Assembly (NCBI GenBank): GCA_019192545.1
Contig: JAHCMI010000051.1
Span: forward strand, 1-64,000
Source: Rivularia sp. MS3
Lineage (GTDB): Bacteria > Cyanobacteriota > Cyanobacteriia > Cyanobacteriales > Nostocaceae
Direction: 5' to 3'
DNA: 64,000 bases
Positions 1 to 9,033 of this stretch are shown here, in pieces. Position numbers and translations under genes: made by a program. Under the pieces are notes generated by a model, which saw nothing but the letters and a program-made list of their open reading frames with translations, was not told the DNA's origin and searched no databases. How positions within the stretch are numbered: position 1 is the stretch's first letter; each line of letters begins with the position of its first letter.

Positions 1-57
1 ATATTTCGGTAATTTTTATTCAGAATTTAGCATACTAACAACTGATGAGCCATAATA

Positions 58-213
58 TATATAGGATTACTATTTGATTATTGAAAAACACGTAGGATGT
101 GTTACCGCGAAGCGTAATGCACCATTTGATAGGTTTTCGGTGCGTTAGGCTGAAGCCATAACGCACCCTACAAATACCTAATTTTTTTCAATATTCAAAA
201 CGGATTCCTATAT
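58..213. mobile_element. MITE-like element, copy 1
   Basis: A 156-bp segment with imperfect terminal inverted repeats (TATATAGGATT at the left, GGATTCCTATAT at the right) and an inner inverted repeat of the GTAGGATGTGTTAC / TAACGCACCCTAC type. It has no ORF. A second copy lies at 34258-34416 in the opposite orientation and matches along its whole length, including the outer ends, which supports a transposable non-autonomous element rather than a simple palindrome. Confidence 0.7.
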
Positions 214-265
214 CTGTTAAATACTATTTAATATAGTTGAATTTATATTCAAATAGAGAACGTTG

Positions 266-301
266 CCCATCATATTTAATGAAAACGAGTATTAGTAGTC
301 C
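266..301. repeat. half-copy of pyrimidine-core dispersed repeat
   Basis: CCCATCATATTTAATGAAAACGAG is the same terminal sequence seen at 20000-20030, 20253-20278 and 36135-36159. Here it stands alone without the pyrimidine core. Confidence 0.5.
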
Positions 302-438
302 ATTACATAAGTTATCAGGGGTAAAACCAATTTTAGTTTTAACAAGATTAATCCTCTAAATTCTCTTCCTCTGCGCTCTCTGCGCTCTCTGCGGTTTTTT
401 AAAAGAGAGTTTAAAACTCCTCAAAAATAATGTGGTGG

Positions 439-570
439 AGTCTTAATGGTCTTTTTCATTAATTTTTATGGGTGAATAGAAAATAATTTTTTTCTACCCC
501 CTCTAGCCTATCTTCCCCCTCTACCCCCTCCCTAACCTAACCCATCATTTTTAATGGGACAGACCACTAC
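439..570. mobile_element. pyrimidine-core MITE-like repeat
   Basis: The ends are TCATTAATTTTTATGGGTGA and ACCCATCATTTTTAATGGGA, which are inverted repeats of each other. The centre is almost pure pyrimidine on the plus strand (CCCCCTCTAGCC...CTACCCCCTCCC). It belongs to the family with copies near 20.2, 32.2, 35.9-36.25 and 63.8 kb. Confidence 0.6.
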
Positions 571-812
571 TATTACTTAAAACAGCAATCCTCGAATTAA
601 TTGCCGTTGGTGCTTCTGTCGGATATCACTGCTATCTTTAACAAACTAAAGACATTTGTTTTCTACTCGGATATATTACTGGCAATGCTGGTACAGAAGC
701 ATTATCAAGTCAAACTGCTGGTTGTATTGTGGAAGAAATGCTGAATAATTCTTACCCCCTTTTTGCTACTTATTCTCAAAGTCAACCTCTGATTCTCTAT
801 TTTGCTTTTTGA
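565..812 (+). pseudogene. possible decayed coding remnant, AhpD/CMD-like start
   Basis: One plus-strand frame reads KTAILELIAVGASVGYHC, then meets a TAA, then continues open to TGA at about 812. The first part resembles the ELIAIGASVAANC motif of AhpD/carboxymuconolactone-decarboxylase-like proteins. The second part is not recognised. There is no start codon or RBS. The rest of 1-1279 holds only repeats and AT-rich DNA. This call rests on a short match and may be chance. Confidence 0.25.
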
Positions 813-1303
813 AGTCCGTATGTTTTCGAGTTGTAATGCCGCATCAGGAAAATTTTCAGCTATTTATCAAAATTTCAATAGTATTACCTAGATACAAATC
901 ATACTTTTATGGGCAATATATAAAGTAAGGCTAAAGTCTTATAAACGTTTATTTGCCTTGAATCTATGTGGCTTATTGCTTTTGTAAGCTGAAAAAGTGG
1001 GTTTATTTTCTAATTTACCAACTTGTGAAAAGTTATCTGAAAGCATAAACGACAAACTGACTGTAGTTCATAACAAAAATACTTGATTTATTTTTTAGCG
1101 TTCTTGTATTGCGAGGAATGTTCCTCGTCCCTATAGTTCACTGTAATGCAATAACTTCTTAGCTAAAAAAAAGTATCCCTATTTTTCGCTGATTTGCACT
1201 GTTAATTTAGATATTTTGGCACCATATGCCATGTCGAAATAGCTAAAATCACATGTTAGTTCGGTAAAGTTCCCTATTTATGACACGCGACTTTAGTGCA
1301 TCA

Positions 1304-4099
1304 ATGAAATTTATATTAAAGCGTTTGTATCCTAGTAAATATAGGATTTCTGACGCGAGAAAAAACGGTACGATAAATTTGTGTAGTAGTTTATTTACTA
1401 CAACATTTCTTTTGAGCTTTTTGGCTATACCAGCAAAAGCCGAAGGTTCAAAAGACTTAGTGGAAAATGGTGGAGATAGACCTTATACGGAATGGTCAAC
1501 AGCTACATCTGCGGGTATTGAACGTAAAACTAGGCTCAAGGTTTTTGTTAAAAGTGGAGAAACTATAAATCTTGGCTCCAGCGTAGATAACAGTTTTGAT
1601 AATAAAGATATAGTTTTACGTAGTCCTTCGGGTATAGAACAAATTTGTGATGTTTTGATATCCGGTGAAGGGTTTATAGATACCGTAGCCAAAGAAACAG
1701 CAGGACCTTTACCCAATGTTGGAGGTTATACACCGTGTACTTTTACGGCTACAGAAACGGGAATTTATGAAGTAGAATTTCACGCTCCTAAAAATTCAGG
1801 AGATCCACCTATCAGGTCGGCAACGGCTCAATTCCCTACAGTCAATTCCCAAGGACAAGCTGTAGCTGCTTGGGACATTACGGTTCGGGATAGTGGTGGA
1901 GATGCGACAATGGGAAGGGTATTTACAAACTATGTCGCGATGAACATGGGAGGTAGCGGTCAGTCTCTCAACTCAGAATTCTTTATTCAAACTAAAGATG
2001 GTTTTTTATATAGAACTGCAATGAATGGGGTAGACCCTTTCGGTTTTATTTTCTTTGGTAACAGTAGAGGATTTATTGACAAAACTGATAATAGTACTTT
2101 ATATCATTCTGCAAATGCAGGTAAAAATAATTTTACTCTGGATTCGTTTCAAGGGAATGTTGAGGTGCAGCGTCCTGATGTTCCCGATACTCTAACCAAT
2201 ATTACTCATTTAATATTTTTCAATTCTCCCGATCCAGAAACTTTAGATGAATTAGGGATTCCCCGTACACCAGCCATACCTGCAACCCCAACGAAGTTTA
2301 AATTTACTGGTGGTAATGGTGGAAGCGGCAACCAAACTTTCGTTGGTGTTGGAGGCAATTTCAGTTTTGATTCTATTAGTGCGGGTAGCTACGAAATTAT
2401 TATTGATACGGATGAAGATGGTATTTTTGACCCAAGTAAAGATAGAGTATTACAGAATATAGCGACGGTCGGTAGTAACGTCGTATCTTGGGATGGTCAA
2501 GATGCTAACGGTAATAATTTGGGTCCTCGTGCTAATAACGACCCCTATAGTGCCAGAATCAGACTGCGGACTGGAGAATATCACTTTCCAATGTTGGATG
2601 CCGAAAGTAATCCCACTGGTTTTGTAATTGAAATGCAAAATCCACCTACCGCATTCCCGACTGGATTTAACGAATTTACTGTTTACTATGATGACGAGAA
2701 CTATACTACTAGCAATGGCATCAATGTCAGTTTAGATGGCAATGGTGCTAGCAATCCTCGTAATGCTGCTACTGGAATAGATAGTTCTACCGGAACCCAC
2801 AGATTTAGTGGAGGGTATGGTGATTTCAAAGGAATTGATACTTGGTCTTATTTTCCTAGTGAAGGAACATCTGCGAACCTGATTATTACAAACGATAAAT
2901 CAGCAAATGTACAAGGTATAAAATCGGTACGTTTTCTTGAAGACAAAGATAATAGCGGTACGGTGACTGTAGGAGATACCGTTGAATACACTATTACTTA
3001 CAGTAATAATGCTCCTGAAGCTAGCACAGACGCAAATAATTTTGTAATTCAAGATGATTTACCACCACAATTAACTTACAATTCATCTCAAATTGTTTCA
3101 CAAACAACTGGTAACGATATTCAACTGAATACAAGCTATAACGGTTCTGGTGCATTGACTAACTCTGGTACTTTAAGAGTTAACGATGAAATTACTATTA
3201 AAATTGTCGCCACAATTAACAATAGAAATAGTGGGAACCCAATTAGCAACCAAGCCAATGCAACTTTCAATACACCTGATAACCCAGCCGCAACCGGAAA
3301 CGCTTTAACCGATGCTGATTCTGCGGGAGTGATTCAAGATAATCCACCAAGCGAAGGTAATGCTTTCAAACAAATTGACGATGATAGTCAAAATACTGGA
3401 AACGACCCTTCCAATACCGGAGATGACGAATCAACTATTATTAATGTCGAAGAATCACCTGTAGTAAGTGGTTCTCCAAAAATACTTTTAGTTAAGAGAA
3501 TTACCGCTATTAATGGGGTTGATATTAACAATTTTATTGACGACCCTAACACCATTGATGATAACAACTCTAACTGGCCAGATTCTGACCCTTCGAGTAC
3601 AAATCGTAATAACTTTTTGCGTGGAGCAATTAATGGTGGTTCAGTCGCTCCTGATGATGAATTAGAATATACAATCTATTTTCTTTCAATGGGTGAGACA
3701 GATGCTAGTAAATTAAAAATCTGTGACTTAATCCCGAATCATACTACTTTTATTCCTACTGCTTTTAACGGTTCAACACCTACAGATGGTGGATTAAATA
3801 CTGCAAATTTAGGTATTGCGATTTCTTTAGATAATACTAATTTTTCTCAGAATCCTACTGCTTTTCTTACTAACATTGCCGATAGCGATAGAGGAGAATT
3901 TTTCGCTGCTGGCAAAACACTATCGATGGATTGTTCTGGTAGTAATAATGGTGTTAATAGTAATGGTGCCGTCATTGTGAATATCGTCAATAAAGACAAC
4001 GCCGACCAAGATATTATACCTACCGCAAATGTTAACCAGACACAAGCTAAACCAGCTAGTTCCTATGGCTTTATCAGATTTAAAGTCAAAGTGAATTAA
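1304..4099 (+). CDS. secreted surface protein 1, DUF11-like plus shared C-terminal Cys-pair module
   Basis: Large secreted protein of unknown function, rich in Asn, Asp and Thr. The ORF opens at 1280, but Met9 (1304, MKFILKR) is the likely start because the next gene's protein begins with the same MKFILKK. A long signal peptide ends at AKA-E. In ORF numbering, about 40-360 is unrecognised; 367-415 resembles a FlgD-type Ig fold (SWDGQDANGN) with a DTDEDG calcium-like loop; 547-675 is a DUF11-like repeat; about 733-939 is the module shared by all four proteins of this locus (LLVKRITAING ... SYGFIRF), with cysteines in KICDLIP and MDCSG. There is no LPXTG, PEP-CTERM or C-terminal membrane helix, so secretion without covalent anchoring or binding to another surface component is inferred. 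First gene of a four-gene same-strand cluster; gap to the next about 0.7 kb. Confidence 0.8.
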   Translation: MKFILKRLYPSKYRISDARKNGTINLCSSLFTTTFLLSFLAIPAKAEGSKDLVENGGDRPYTEWSTATSAGIERKTRLKVFVKSGETINLGSSVDNSFDNKDIVLRSPSGIEQICDVLISGEGFIDTVAKETAGPLPNVGGYTPCTFTATETGIYEVEFHAPKNSGDPPIRSATAQFPTVNSQGQAVAAWDITVRDSGGDATMGRVFTNYVAMNMGGSGQSLNSEFFIQTKDGFLYRTAMNGVDPFGFIFFGNSRGFIDKTDNSTLYHSANAGKNNFTLDSFQGNVEVQRPDVPDTLTNITHLIFFNSPDPETLDELGIPRTPAIPATPTKFKFTGGNGGSGNQTFVGVGGNFSFDSISAGSYEIIIDTDEDGIFDPSKDRVLQNIATVGSNVVSWDGQDANGNNLGPRANNDPYSARIRLRTGEYHFPMLDAESNPTGFVIEMQNPPTAFPTGFNEFTVYYDDENYTTSNGINVSLDGNGASNPRNAATGIDSSTGTHRFSGGYGDFKGIDTWSYFPSEGTSANLIITNDKSANVQGIKSVRFLEDKDNSGTVTVGDTVEYTITYSNNAPEASTDANNFVIQDDLPPQLTYNSSQIVSQTTGNDIQLNTSYNGSGALTNSGTLRVNDEITIKIVATINNRNSGNPISNQANATFNTPDNPAATGNALTDADSAGVIQDNPPSEGNAFKQIDDDSQNTGNDPSNTGDDESTIINVEESPVVSGSPKILLVKRITAINGVDINNFIDDPNTIDDNNSNWPDSDPSSTNRNNFLRGAINGGSVAPDDELEYTIYFLSMGETDASKLKICDLIPNHTTFIPTAFNGSTPTDGGLNTANLGIAISLDNTNFSQNPTAFLTNIADSDRGEFFAAGKTLSMDCSGSNNGVNSNGAVIVNIVNKDNADQDIIPTANVNQTQAKPASSYGFIRFKVKVN

Positions 4100-4800
4100 T
4101 GATTGAATCAGAAGTTTAGGCATATACTACAGTCTGTACAACTTTTGATTAATAACGGCAAAGACCCATTTTTAAAAGGGTTTGAGGAGATATAAACGGC
4201 TGAGATACTTGATTTATCTTTGTGGTTGCGTAAATCTTGGTATATTTTGAATTATTTATATTAAGTATACAGTGTTGTATTCTGATTTTTTCAACTGAAA
4301 TATTAATCTCGTATCCTGAATATTTATATATCTTTTTTGCAAAAATAATTTATTGGCGGTAAAACAGTACACAGTAAAAGCAATGGTCTTTCAGTACTTA
4401 TTATGCTATCGGAATAGTTGTTTGAAGGCATAAATAAACAGAAAAAGCCAGAAAAATAGAATCTTTGCAAAGCATAAATATTAAGAATTTTTGCTGATTT
4501 TATAGCATATTAAGAACTAATGAATAAAAATATTTTTTAATATAAATTGAAAATTACACAAAAATATCACACATTCATTAGTACAATTATTTAAATCACA
4601 ACCAGTAAATTGTAAAATCTTTTTGAATTAGCTCTGAAAAATTATTTTTATCTCGCAATTATACTGAAGTCAACCTGCAAAACTAAAAGCTTTAATTGTC
4701 AATGAATAAAATGTTTATAACACAGTTTATTTGATATTCATCTAACAATTATATTTTTCATTAATTGAAAGTAGCAATCAATAATTTTCCGATTTATATT
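4100..4800. other. AT-rich intergenic region
   Basis: About 700 bp between surface genes 1 and 2. It holds a weak inverted repeat (ACCCATTTTTAAAAGGGT, about 4167) without a clear T-tract, and otherwise very AT-rich DNA. It is long enough for an independent promoter for gene 2, but I cannot place one. Confidence 0.4.
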
Positions 4801-7800
4801 ATGAAATTTATATTAAAAAAATATACAGCTATATATAAAGCTCAAAAGTTTATATTCGGAAGCAGTATTAGTATTGCAAGTGCTTTAACGCTTATAACAG
4901 CCGGTGCTGCTAATGCCCAAGTAGGTATAGATAGTTTGAATGCTACTTACCAAAATGGTACTTCTAGTAGCTACAGCACTACAGTAGGAGACCCTTGTAA
5001 TACTGGAAATTATTCAGGTGGCTGTAATAGCAACATTAATATGCAGTTTGGCGTTGGTACTACCAATGACTTGATTTTATCTGGATTCACCGCCCAAGGA
5101 GACAGCTATTCTTTAGTTAGACTAACAGACGAAGTTGTATTCCGTCGTATCGACGGGCAAGGTGCCACCGGAGAAAGAAACCTAGTATTTTTTGAATACA
5201 ACACTAATAACCAAATTCGCTCTTCTTATACCAATACAATGGCTGGAGCAATGCTTGGTACCATCATTAACCGAGGTGTGGATAATGGTTTTTCTAATGA
5301 TGATAGTGTAGCAAGTAATAATATCGAGCGGATTGACTATATTATTGCCGGAGGTATGTCGGTTCCGGGTGTTTCTGCGAATGACATTGGTTTCTTAGTT
5401 TTGGAACGTAATGGAAACGACCCATTTCAAATTGCTGCAATCACATCTTTGGATGCCAGCGGTAAACCCAATGGATTTGGTCCTTTGAGAAGGGTAAATG
5501 CAAGTACTTGGGGAGGAAGCGGTTTTAATGTACGAACTGCTGTAATGCGTCGTGAAGAGAATGAATCAAACTTTCGACCTTCACACCTGGTTGGCAATCA
5601 AGAAATACACGCTGTCTATACTTCTATTGGTTCTCTGGGCTTAACTACCGGTCAAACTTTTTATGGCTATGCTCTTTTCCCTAATGATATTGACCAAAAC
5701 AATGACTTAATTAATCTGACTGACTTTCCGACAGATACTTCTGGTGCTTCTGGTGAAGGGGGATTAGATTTAATGGCTGGTGGAGGAATTTTTATTAAGG
5801 ATGGTTTGACGACTGTTTCAGGTCGCTTATATGAAGACTCGGACGGTGACGATAATTTAGATGGTAATGAAGCAAATTTACCTGCAAATATTACTGTCAG
5901 ATTATTAGATAATAATGATAATCAAATTGCTACTGATGTAACCGATAGTAACGGTGATTATGAATTTATTGGTGTAGCTAACGGTAACTATAAAATTCAG
6001 GTAGATACCAATGATTCTGATATTCCTGCTGGATATACTTTGGGAACACCGAATGATTTGTCAATAAATGTTTTGGGTAGTCCAGTCACAAATCAAAATT
6101 TTGGCTTTGATGTCAGTAATATTGGAGGAGGTATTCCACCCGCTCCATATCCAACAAACGTTTGTTTCCCCATTGCTGACGGTGGTGGTGGAAATGGAGG
6201 AAACGATTGGCTGACTAGATTGAGTAAAATAAGCGGAAATGAAACAGCAGTCGGAACTGGAACCGGAACTAATAATATTGAGGCAAGTGCTTTACAGCCG
6301 ATTACTGGTACCTTCTATGCTGTAAATCAAAATAGATTAGGTACTATAGACTTTGAGACTGGTGTATTTACATCAGGAGCAAACAATACTGGTCGTCTTA
6401 GAGACTCATCAGGAAATCAGATCAATGCTGGCAATGTAGATATTGATGGAATGTCTTTCGACCCCACCGAAAGCTCAAATGATGTATTGTATGCTTCAGT
6501 GCGAACGGCTAATGAAGATGTTTTGATTAAGATCGATATTGCAACCGGAAGACGGGTTAGAAATGCTTTTCTTAACGGTACGTCTGATTATGTCAAAATT
6601 TCTGCAACCGATGGTTTAGCCGATATTGATGCTATAGCTGCTGGTATTGACGGTAAGCTGTACGGTGTTGCTAATCAAGGCGGTAATGGCGCTCAGCTAC
6701 TTGTAGAAATTAATAAGCAAACTGGAGCAACTACCAAAATCGGTAATATCGGTAATGGTTTAGATATCGAAGGTTTAAGTATCGATTATCAGGGTAAATT
6801 CTATGCTACCTCCGGAAATGGTCGGAAACTATACGAGCTTAATCCAGCTAATGCTCAAATTATCCAAACTTGGAATTTAGGGGTAGGAAACGATTACGAA
6901 ACCGTTGCTTGTCGGCTGTCACCTGCGGATTTGGGCATTACCAAAACTGTGGATAAACCTAATCCCAACCCATCGGAAACTATCAAATACAATCTTACCG
7001 TGACTAACAACGGACAGAGTATTGCTTCTGATGTTGAGGTGACTGATAGTCTTCCTGCTGGAGTTACTTACAGCAGTGACAATCCTAGCAAAGGCAGTTA
7101 TGATAGTAACACTGGTATCTGGAAAGTAGGTGTATTAGAAACTGGTCAGAGCGCTACCTTAGAAATTACTGCCACAGTTAATAACAATGCTAGCGGTACG
7201 ATTACTAACGATGCAACAGTCACCAATGCCGACCAGCCAGACGATAATTCGGCGAATAATACAGATAATGCAGATATTACAATTCCTTCCCCTAGCAACG
7301 ATTTGACTGTCTCCGGTACTGTTTACGAAGACTTCGGTGCGGGTGGGGATAATAATAACACCTTCGATAATGGTGAAGGAACTATCGGTAACGTTACGGT
7401 AGAATTATTTGCAGATAACAACAGTGATGGTCAACCCGATGGTGCAGCAATTAAAACTGTTGTCACCGACGCGACGACAGGAGATTATCAATTTACACAA
7501 GTTGCTAGTGGTAACTATTTAATTCGAGTTAATACCAGAGATACTGATATCCCTAGTAGCTATGCCATTGGTACTCCTAATCCTATTCAAATCAATGTTT
7601 CTAGTGATATTGTTGACCAGGATTTTGGTTTTAATACTGTATCTAAAACCTGTCCTTCCGGTAGTTTCTTACCCGAACAGACATTCCTTGATTTTCGCAA
7701 TCCACAGCTAGTATCTGGTAATGCTTTAAGTCTAGGTGCTATCTATCGATTTTCAAATGTCGCTACCGATGTTGATGCTTTAGTAGAAATCAAATCTTTT

Positions 7801-8892
7801 AATAACGCTACTTTGGCTCAAATAGACCGTAACGATTTTGGAATACAAAGCGCTTTTCAACCTGAAGTTAGAGCCAATTCTACAAATGTCGGTGAATATA
7901 GCGTTGATTTTGATATTCAGTTCGTGCAATCTGGTACTAGTACACCAGTTGAACTGAGAAAAATATTAGCTACTGGTATTGATATTGACGGAGATAATGT
8001 TAGAGTTCGAGAAGCTTCCGAGCTTGGTGGTAATAGATTTACTTCTTACGCTATTGATAGCGACTCTAGGTTAACTGCAACGGAATTAAGTTCTACCAGA
8101 GTTAAGTTTGAAAGTACCACAACCTTTAACTTAGCTAATATTACTATCAATTCTTTAAACCAAGGTAGTGCTTTCTATGACAATAGCGTTGAGAAAATAG
8201 AATACCGAGCCGGTTTAATTATTGACCCCGGTAATGCTACAAATATTGCTAATCAAAGACTTACATCTTTAGTTTTTGACTGCGTAGAATATAACCTTGC
8301 CGTTACTAATACACCAAACGTAATATTGGTTAAAAGAATTACCGCAATCAATGGCAACCGCAACCAAAACCCTAACGACGGTACTCCATTAAATCAATTT
8401 GTAGACGATACTAGTTCCCCACAACAAGGCAACGATAACTCTCCAAATTGGCCTGATAACTATCTGCTTGGTGCTATCAATGGAGGGAAAATCAAACCCG
8501 ATGATGAAATTGAATATACGATTTACTTTCTCAACATTGGTAACGGTGATGCTGCTGACGTGAGGGTTTGCGACAGAATTACTAACAATCAGAACTTTCA
8601 GCCAGATACTTACGCTGTGGGAAGAGGTATTCAACTAAAGCTGGGAAATAGCGCTCAGACTAACTTAACTAATGTTAACGATAATAGCGATCGCGCTCAA
8701 TTAATCACCCCTGGTGGTGTTGTTCCTGGCAACTGCAATATCCAGGGTGCCAACAGTAACGGTACGGTACAAATTGACATTACTGGTAATACAGGTTCAC
8801 CTTCATTAAGTACCATGCCCGGTTCGACAGGGAAAGGTACGCCGAATAATTCTTACGGCTTATTCAGATTTAGAACCAAAGTCCAACCGTAA
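4801..8892 (+). CDS. secreted surface protein 2, two SdrD-B-like domains, propeller-like region, DUF11 and shared C-terminal module
   Basis: Largest protein of the locus (1363 aa from ATG 4801; the ORF track starts at an upstream TTG). The signal peptide ends at ANA-Q. Domains in ORF numbering: 45-340 unrecognised; 350-448 SdrD-B/CnaB-like (SGRLYEDSDGDDNLDGNE ... NFGFD); 478-715 repeated FYAVNQN / LYGVANQ / FYATSGN strands suggesting a beta-propeller; 720-842 DUF11 (DLGITKTVDKPNPNPSETI); 845-957 second SdrD-B-like; 962-1178 unrecognised; 1185-1375 shared module (VILVKRITAING ... SYGLFRF) with cysteines in RVCDRIT and GNCNI. Such multidomain proteins are usually adhesins or matrix proteins; the role here is inferred. 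Confidence 0.8.
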   Translation: MKFILKKYTAIYKAQKFIFGSSISIASALTLITAGAANAQVGIDSLNATYQNGTSSSYSTTVGDPCNTGNYSGGCNSNINMQFGVGTTNDLILSGFTAQGDSYSLVRLTDEVVFRRIDGQGATGERNLVFFEYNTNNQIRSSYTNTMAGAMLGTIINRGVDNGFSNDDSVASNNIERIDYIIAGGMSVPGVSANDIGFLVLERNGNDPFQIAAITSLDASGKPNGFGPLRRVNASTWGGSGFNVRTAVMRREENESNFRPSHLVGNQEIHAVYTSIGSLGLTTGQTFYGYALFPNDIDQNNDLINLTDFPTDTSGASGEGGLDLMAGGGIFIKDGLTTVSGRLYEDSDGDDNLDGNEANLPANITVRLLDNNDNQIATDVTDSNGDYEFIGVANGNYKIQVDTNDSDIPAGYTLGTPNDLSINVLGSPVTNQNFGFDVSNIGGGIPPAPYPTNVCFPIADGGGGNGGNDWLTRLSKISGNETAVGTGTGTNNIEASALQPITGTFYAVNQNRLGTIDFETGVFTSGANNTGRLRDSSGNQINAGNVDIDGMSFDPTESSNDVLYASVRTANEDVLIKIDIATGRRVRNAFLNGTSDYVKISATDGLADIDAIAAGIDGKLYGVANQGGNGAQLLVEINKQTGATTKIGNIGNGLDIEGLSIDYQGKFYATSGNGRKLYELNPANAQIIQTWNLGVGNDYETVACRLSPADLGITKTVDKPNPNPSETIKYNLTVTNNGQSIASDVEVTDSLPAGVTYSSDNPSKGSYDSNTGIWKVGVLETGQSATLEITATVNNNASGTITNDATVTNADQPDDNSANNTDNADITIPSPSNDLTVSGTVYEDFGAGGDNNNTFDNGEGTIGNVTVELFADNNSDGQPDGAAIKTVVTDATTGDYQFTQVASGNYLIRVNTRDTDIPSSYAIGTPNPIQINVSSDIVDQDFGFNTVSKTCPSGSFLPEQTFLDFRNPQLVSGNALSLGAIYRFSNVATDVDALVEIKSFNNATLAQIDRNDFGIQSAFQPEVRANSTNVGEYSVDFDIQFVQSGTSTPVELRKILATGIDIDGDNVRVREASELGGNRFTSYAIDSDSRLTATELSSTRVKFESTTTFNLANITINSLNQGSAFYDNSVEKIEYRAGLIIDPGNATNIANQRLTSLVFDCVEYNLAVTNTPNVILVKRITAINGNRNQNPNDGTPLNQFVDDTSSPQQGNDNSPNWPDNYLLGAINGGKIKPDDEIEYTIYFLNIGNGDAADVRVCDRITNNQNFQPDTYAVGRGIQLKLGNSAQTNLTNVNDNSDRAQLITPGGVVPGNCNIQGANSNGTVQIDITGNTGSPSLSTMPGSTGKGTPNNSYGLFRFRTKVQP

Positions 8893-9033
8893 TTAACGTA
8901 AAGATGCGATATATAAACAATACGTTATATTCAGCGTGCTTGCTCTTTGTATATATATCGCGTCTCTACAGGTGAATGCATCTCTTACAAATTGTCATAT
9001 CAAATTAAGTAAGAATTTTCGATCTTTAAAGTC

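Noticed and set aside
1483-1716. 77-aa minus-strand ORF
   Set aside because: Antisense shadow of surface protein 1; same for 2450-2638, 3920-4123, 8389-8634, 9166-9360, 9698-9880, 9780-10040, 11692-11895 and 11950-12132.
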